From: Anthracocystis setariae
Taxonomy: Eukaryota; Basidiomycota; Ustilaginomycetes; Ustilaginales; Ustilaginaceae
Direction of reading: 5' to 3'
DNA length: 64,000 bases
Assembly: GCA_928724745.1 (NCBI GenBank)
Contig: CAKMXJ010000012.1
Location: 1 to 64,000, forward strand
Shown: positions 59,593 through 64,000 of the stretch, one piece after another
How the letters are laid out: each line of letters opens with the position of its first letter
Position numbering within the stretch: the first letter of the stretch is position 1
Made by a program: the position numbers and the translations under genes
The notes under the pieces: model-generated
Database searches by the model: none
The model's input: only the letters and a program-made list of their open reading frames with translations
What the model was told of the DNA's origin: nothing

Positions 59593-60797
59593 TTTGATGC
59601 GTGTGTGTGTGAGTTTATGTGCGTACGAGAGGATAGAGTCGGAATCGAAAGCGTGCGAGAGTCGCTGTAGAGTGCAGAGGAGTCAAGAGCTGGAAGCGTT
59701 CAGTGTTTGTGAGGTGAAGATGGAATGGGAAGAAAGCTGACGAGATTGGGATGGTGGCACGGGCACGGCCACGGCCACGGTCACGGTTCGGGTTGCGCTC
59801 AAAGGAAGGGTTCACAGTTTGCGTGGCGTGGACGGGGCACTACAGACTAAGGTGGAAGCGGCCCTGACTCTTGCTGATCTGAGCAGTGAGCAGTGAGAAC
59901 AAAGCTCAGCTTGCAGAACCAACTCTTTTTTTTTTGGCTGAGCTGCAGCGCGCCTTGTTGGACTCAAAAGCATATTATTAATTATTATATAGCTGCAAAG
60001 CACCGACGCATCTTCTTGTCAAGAAGAACGCACCTAACAACAGCTCAGCTCAGCTCAGCCTTTCGCTTTCGCTCTGATTTGCCCGCTGTGAGCTCTCCGC
60101 CCAACTTCAAATCCGCAGGTGGGGAATAATTGGTAATTAATTACAAATTCAAATTTCGCAAAATCTGAAATTTAGAATTCATGGAACATTCTCTCTCTCT
60201 ACCTAGTTTTGTATTCATCATCAACGTTCCCCGCGAAAGATTCAGCAAAACGATCTAACAGCTTTAATTTCACTCCAAAATCCCCCCAATCGAAACTGCC
60301 TGCCAGTCATGCGGATGTCACGCGCCTTGCAGCTCCAAAAATCGCGTCTCAATGCAGCGGACAAAGTGGAGGCGAGCGGGAGCAACATCCAGAAGGGCGA
60401 GGGCGCAGCAGCAGGTGGTGGTGGTGGTGGCAGTTTTTTCTGCATACATACAATACAAACCGTGTTGGTTGGGCGGCGTGATGTTGTTTGTCACTACAGC
60501 AGTGCATGTTGCCGTTTAAAAAAAAAAATCAAAATCGGATAAGGCCAAGCTGCAGTGGTAAGGAATTCGATCCTGCTCTTCCTCCATCTCGTTCATCTTG
60601 TGACGTCCAATTTCCCTTTTCATTCGGGGCCGACGCTTTCTCAACTGGCTTCAGCATGGCTGTCTGGCGATAAGCCATCTCCTATACCCTCGTTCGTTCG
60701 GCACCCGTTCCGATACACCGTCTTTTTCTCGATTCCGAACTCCTTGTGCTCACGCAGCAGCTATCCAAGGTGACCCACGACCGCACAAACAGTACCC
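59593..60797. promoter_or_regulatory. Divergent promoter region RRM gene/RhoGEF gene
   Basis: About 1.2 kb between divergent start codons. It includes repeats of CACGGC near 59758-59785, CAGCTCAGCT near 60042-60056, TCTCTCTCTC near 60190 and GGTGGTGGTGG near 60415. No gene seen. Confidence 0.5.
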
Positions 60798-63700
60798 ATG
60801 CCTCCCCGAAGTCTACCCAGATCTCCTTTCGCGGGCATCGGCGCAGGTCACAGCATCGTTTCCGGCCTGGCTCGCGAGCCCGCATCACCCGCTCGACCTC
60901 AGCATGCTTCCAGCACATCCAACAACAGCACTCCCAGACGAGTCGACGCACTTTCATCCGAACATCCAACTTCTTCCACGCTAGCTGCTTTCTCGCACAC
61001 CGATTTCCTCAGCTCTGGTGTGAGCGACAGTCTCTCTCGCGCCTTGTATGTCGATGTCGTCTTGGAGCAAGCCGCTTCGTCTAGCTCTTCTTCTTCTTCT
61101 TCTTCAGCCAGCCTAACCAAATCTGCAGCTGCATCCGCCTTCTGTGCATGGCTCGGAGATGCCGTCCAAGACTACGATGTTGACTCGTATCCACGCATCG
61201 GTTGCTCCGACGACTGTCGCTCCGTTCCGAAATCGGCGAGCGGCTCCAGCATCACGGCTGTCTCTTCATCCCTTGATGCATCACCGGACGGCGCCAAACC
61301 CGCCAACCTCGATCCCTCTCGCCTGCTTGGTCGTGTCCAAGAGCTCATCGACACCGAACGCAGCTACGTCAAGCGAATCGATGTGCTCCATCAGGTATAC
61401 GCTATCCCGCTTCGGGCACTCGCCAAGAAAAACGACTCTGCCATGATCTCCGTTTACGAGGCTCAGCGACTGTTCGGAAACATTGGTGAGATCGCAGGTG
61501 CAAATCGTGCCTTTCTCAACGACCTACAGCATCTGGCATCTCTGGGCCATGATTCTCTCCTTGCAGGACTCGGCGACATGCTCTACAATCACATGTCTTG
61601 CTTCGCTTGCTACACCGAGTACTACGCCAACTTCGAAAAGGCAAAACACATCGAGCGCACCCTGGCAAGCAATCGAGCCTTTTGCAAGTTCGCCGACGAT
61701 GCCAAGTACTCGGTCTCGGGCATCGGAAATACGGGCTTGCGCGATCTGCTGATGGAGCCTATTCAGCGCATTCCGCGATACAAGCTTCTCATCGATGCCA
61801 TCTTGAATCACGTAGATTCTCGCGATCCGCTTCGGAGCCGATTGCAGCAGGTCGTCGCGCTCATCAGCCGCATCGCAAGCTGTGAGGCGGACGAAGAGAC
61901 GAAACGAGCTGCGGTTCTCTGGAGCTTCACCCGCAACGTCGAGGCGTTCCCGGCAGAACTCATCAGTGCCCATCGTCGGTTTATCGATTGCATCGATGTC
62001 GATGATTTCCCTCTTGATGCCTCCGCCGCTTCTTCTGGCCGTGCCGCTTCCTTCTCCGGCCTCAAACCAATCCACTGCACCCTCTTCCTCTTTGACGATC
62101 GTATCGCTATCGTCAAACGAGCCCACGCATCCACCAATGCACGCAAGCTCGTCGGCCTCGACGATATTGGCAGACTCACCTCTCAGATGAAAACGTTCAC
62201 CGAAAAGAGCTCGCACGCTGCTTCGCTTTCTCCTGTAAAGCGCTCCGAACTCGCCTTCCGTGGCTCCATCGCACTCACCGATCTCGAAGCCCAGGATCTT
62301 GGCGGAACCGACCTGCAGCTTGCCCTCCTGCGTCCGCCCAGTCACGTCACGGGGGAGCGATGGACTGGCCGTCCCTTGCGTCAATACGTGGTCGTGGACA
62401 CCAACGCAATTGCTGCGTCCTCTCATGCTTCTCGCCTCCAGGCCGGCTCCTCCGCATTCGATGCAGATATCTCGGCCAAGCTGGAAAAGATCCGCTTCCT
62501 TGAGAGCGTCTGGAGAGCTAAGGCGCTCTACAAGGCACAGCGCAGCCACTGCGAAACAAGATGCATGATCGTTCCTGCCTCGCGGCGCAGACTCGACTCC
62601 GATGCCGCTTTGACAGGCATCCCCTATGCAGACGCCAGTTTGCACAGTGCGCGCAAACTGATCTTCTTCCAGTTGCATTCCCGACATACCTATGCACACG
62701 ACATGTATCGCACGCCGGTCGCGTTGTCATTAGACCAAGACCAAGGACACGAACGGACCGCTCTAGGCAGCTCGGAAGTCTCGTTCCCTCATGCCTTCCT
62801 AGACATCCTCGAGGTGGACGAGATGGAGGAAGAATTCGTAGCTCAAGTGCGAACTAAGGACGCCTATGGCGGCGAGGTGTTGGGCGAGCTGCAAAAGCTC
62901 TCTTCGGCCGAGTTGGGCGATCATATCGCCCAATTGTCAGACGAAGTCGATAAGCGTTTTGGGAGTGCAGTCCGGACGCTCGCTCTCAGTCAACCAGGCA
63001 CATCCTCGGGCTTAGGTTTCCGGCAGCGCGCCAAGGCAGCCGCCGGACTTGAAAATTTTGGTCGCCAGCTCCTCTTTGGCGGCAGCGGTGCAGCTTCCAG
63101 TATCTCGAGCGCAGGCATCTCCAATCTCGATGTTTTCGGCTCGCCCGCCCGTCGCAGTAACAGCAATGCGTCCAAAAGTACCCTGAGCAGCAACGCAGCA
63201 TCTGTCAGCAGCCGTGGCATGACCTACTCCACTGCCGGTACCAGTGTCAGTAGCCGTGCAGGAGCGTTTGAAGCCTTTTCACGCGCTCATGACTCGCCAC
63301 GCTCAATCCGTCGGTTCGGTCGTCGAAGATCTTCTTCCGTTGGCCCACCATCCAGTGTAGGCGGTCGTTATGATCCCGACAGTGCTGATGAACGTGAAGG
63401 GCGTATGTCGGTTCGGACACGTGCCGTCACTCCCGATCCGATTTCGCTCCTATCTACATCCGCAGGGAGCTCTGTCCCCGGCTCTCCACTCAAGGTCAGC
63501 GCAGATGCATTTGGGCAGGGCGCTTTGCCTGCCAAACACAGAAGGTCAAGAACGGACAACACAGCACCGACGCTTCCACCCTGGTCGACAGCTACAACCC
63601 AGCCGCCATACCAGCAACGCCAGAAAGTGGAGTCAACTGATCTTTGTAGGACACCGAGCTCCGCCGGTCGGAGACCCACGGGTCCTAGAGAACAAACGAC

Positions 63701-64000
63701 AAGTCCGAGTCCCGCACCCCGCACCGAACCACCTTCGCCATCATGGCTTTCAACCGTTTCCACCACACCGCTCAACATTCGAAGGAAGACTGTACCGAGG
63801 GCTGACCTGGACGGTGGGAATGAAGATGGAGACACGCCTGTGAGGTCTGGACCTGCTTCGGGTCTTGGGGTCGGAGTACGTAACGCAATGCATGTAGACA
63901 ATAAGGTCGGTATCGGTGCGACTGGTGCAGCCCAAAGGAGGGCTTCAGGCACGAAAAGGCCGCTTTCCATCGCCGACGCTCGTGATGCGGAGGAGCAGCC
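60798..64000 (+). CDS. RhoGEF (Dbl-homology) protein, cut by the window edge
   Basis: Guanine-nucleotide exchange factor for a Rho/Cdc42 GTPase; partial at the right edge, at least 1,067 codons open without a stop. The DH domain spans about 176-365: VQELIDTERSYVKRIDVL is conserved region 1 and LLMEPIQRIPRYKLLIDAIL is conserved region 3, the most diagnostic block. It is followed by a PH-like region (about 400-620, KPIHCTLFLFDDRIAIVKR), as in Dbl proteins. A Ser run (near 95-105) and a long Ser/Pro/Arg-rich tail look disordered. Expected to act at the cell cortex in polarity. The start is the ATG at 60798 in good context; the C-terminal fate is unseen. Confidence 0.88.
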   Translation, partial: MPPRSLPRSPFAGIGAGHSIVSGLAREPASPARPQHASSTSNNSTPRRVDALSSEHPTSSTLAAFSHTDFLSSGVSDSLSRALYVDVVLEQAASSSSSSSSSSASLTKSAAASAFCAWLGDAVQDYDVDSYPRIGCSDDCRSVPKSASGSSITAVSSSLDASPDGAKPANLDPSRLLGRVQELIDTERSYVKRIDVLHQVYAIPLRALAKKNDSAMISVYEAQRLFGNIGEIAGANRAFLNDLQHLASLGHDSLLAGLGDMLYNHMSCFACYTEYYANFEKAKHIERTLASNRAFCKFADDAKYSVSGIGNTGLRDLLMEPIQRIPRYKLLIDAILNHVDSRDPLRSRLQQVVALISRIASCEADEETKRAAVLWSFTRNVEAFPAELISAHRRFIDCIDVDDFPLDASAASSGRAASFSGLKPIHCTLFLFDDRIAIVKRAHASTNARKLVGLDDIGRLTSQMKTFTEKSSHAASLSPVKRSELAFRGSIALTDLEAQDLGGTDLQLALLRPPSHVTGERWTGRPLRQYVVVDTNAIAASSHASRLQAGSSAFDADISAKLEKIRFLESVWRAKALYKAQRSHCETRCMIVPASRRRLDSDAALTGIPYADASLHSARKLIFFQLHSRHTYAHDMYRTPVALSLDQDQGHERTALGSSEVSFPHAFLDILEVDEMEEEFVAQVRTKDAYGGEVLGELQKLSSAELGDHIAQLSDEVDKRFGSAVRTLALSQPGTSSGLGFRQRAKAAAGLENFGRQLLFGGSGAASSISSAGISNLDVFGSPARRSNSNASKSTLSSNAASVSSRGMTYSTAGTSVSSRAGAFEAFSRAHDSPRSIRRFGRRRSSSVGPPSSVGGRYDPDSADEREGRMSVRTRAVTPDPISLLSTSAGSSVPGSPLKVSADAFGQGALPAKHRRSRTDNTAPTLPPWSTATTQPPYQQRQKVESTDLCRTPSSAGRRPTGPREQTTSPSPAPRTEPPSPSWLSTVSTTPLNIRRKTVPRADLDGGNEDGDTPVRSGPASGLGVGVRNAMHVDNKVGIGATGAAQRRASGTKRPLSIADARDAEEQ

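Noticed and set aside
58505..59740. 411-codon plus-strand frame opposite the RRM gene
   Set aside because: Antisense shadow; its Leu/Gly/Ser-rich stretches mirror the Ala/Lys/Arg-rich linker.

Overview
The window is fungal nuclear DNA, most likely from a smut fungus (Ustilaginales, Basidiomycota). The support is short GT-AG introns, intron-poor compact genes with CpG-rich coding sequence, TTAGGG-type telomere units, and basidiomycete-style proteins (a KIN4-like kinase with a very long tail, a two-finger TBC protein, a PDR-type ABC transporter). I cannot name the species from the sequence alone.

Positions 1-14,980 are subtelomeric repeat DNA. The left edge holds the gag and pol genes of a minus-strand chromodomain Ty3/gypsy retrotransposon. 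Its RNase H domain is split, with the second half displaced to the C-terminus behind the integrase and chromodomain. A candidate 5' LTR follows, and the 3' LTR is missing or beyond the edge. Next comes a 5.1-kb unit (7275-12373) with a 433-bp head repeat, a small Cys-rich ORF, a 664-aa ORF ending in an OTU cysteine-protease domain, and a tail that runs into telomere repeats. A second, internally deleted copy of the same unit (12375-13242) follows head to tail and also ends in telomere repeats. The coding part of the large unit is almost free of CpG. Then come two identical 381-bp tandem repeats containing telomere units, a solo LTR, and relic DNA. All multi-unit telomere tracts read CCCTAA on the plus strand, as expected if the chromosome end lies to the left.

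Positions 14,988-64,000 are gene-dense core chromosome: a GNAT acetyltransferase, complex I subunit NDUFB9, an AlkB-like dioxygenase, a small coiled-coil protein, a histidine phosphatase, an MBD4-like DNA glycosylase, palmitoyl-protein thioesterase, COPI zeta, a KIN4-like kinase, an aldo/keto reductase, a chitin synthase (with a separate first exon), a complete Tc1/mariner-like transposon, Vps51, a purine phosphoribosyltransferase, a PDR-type ABC transporter, a PPR protein, a TBC Rab-GAP, an intron-containing tRNA-Thr(CGU), an LtrA-family membrane protein, a two-RRM protein and a RhoGEF cut by the right edge. These are housekeeping genes without a shared pathway, although vesicle traffic (RET3, VPS51, TBC) and nucleic-acid repair (AlkB, MBD4-like) each recur. 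Spliced models given here were built by joining GT-AG introns and checked for frame.
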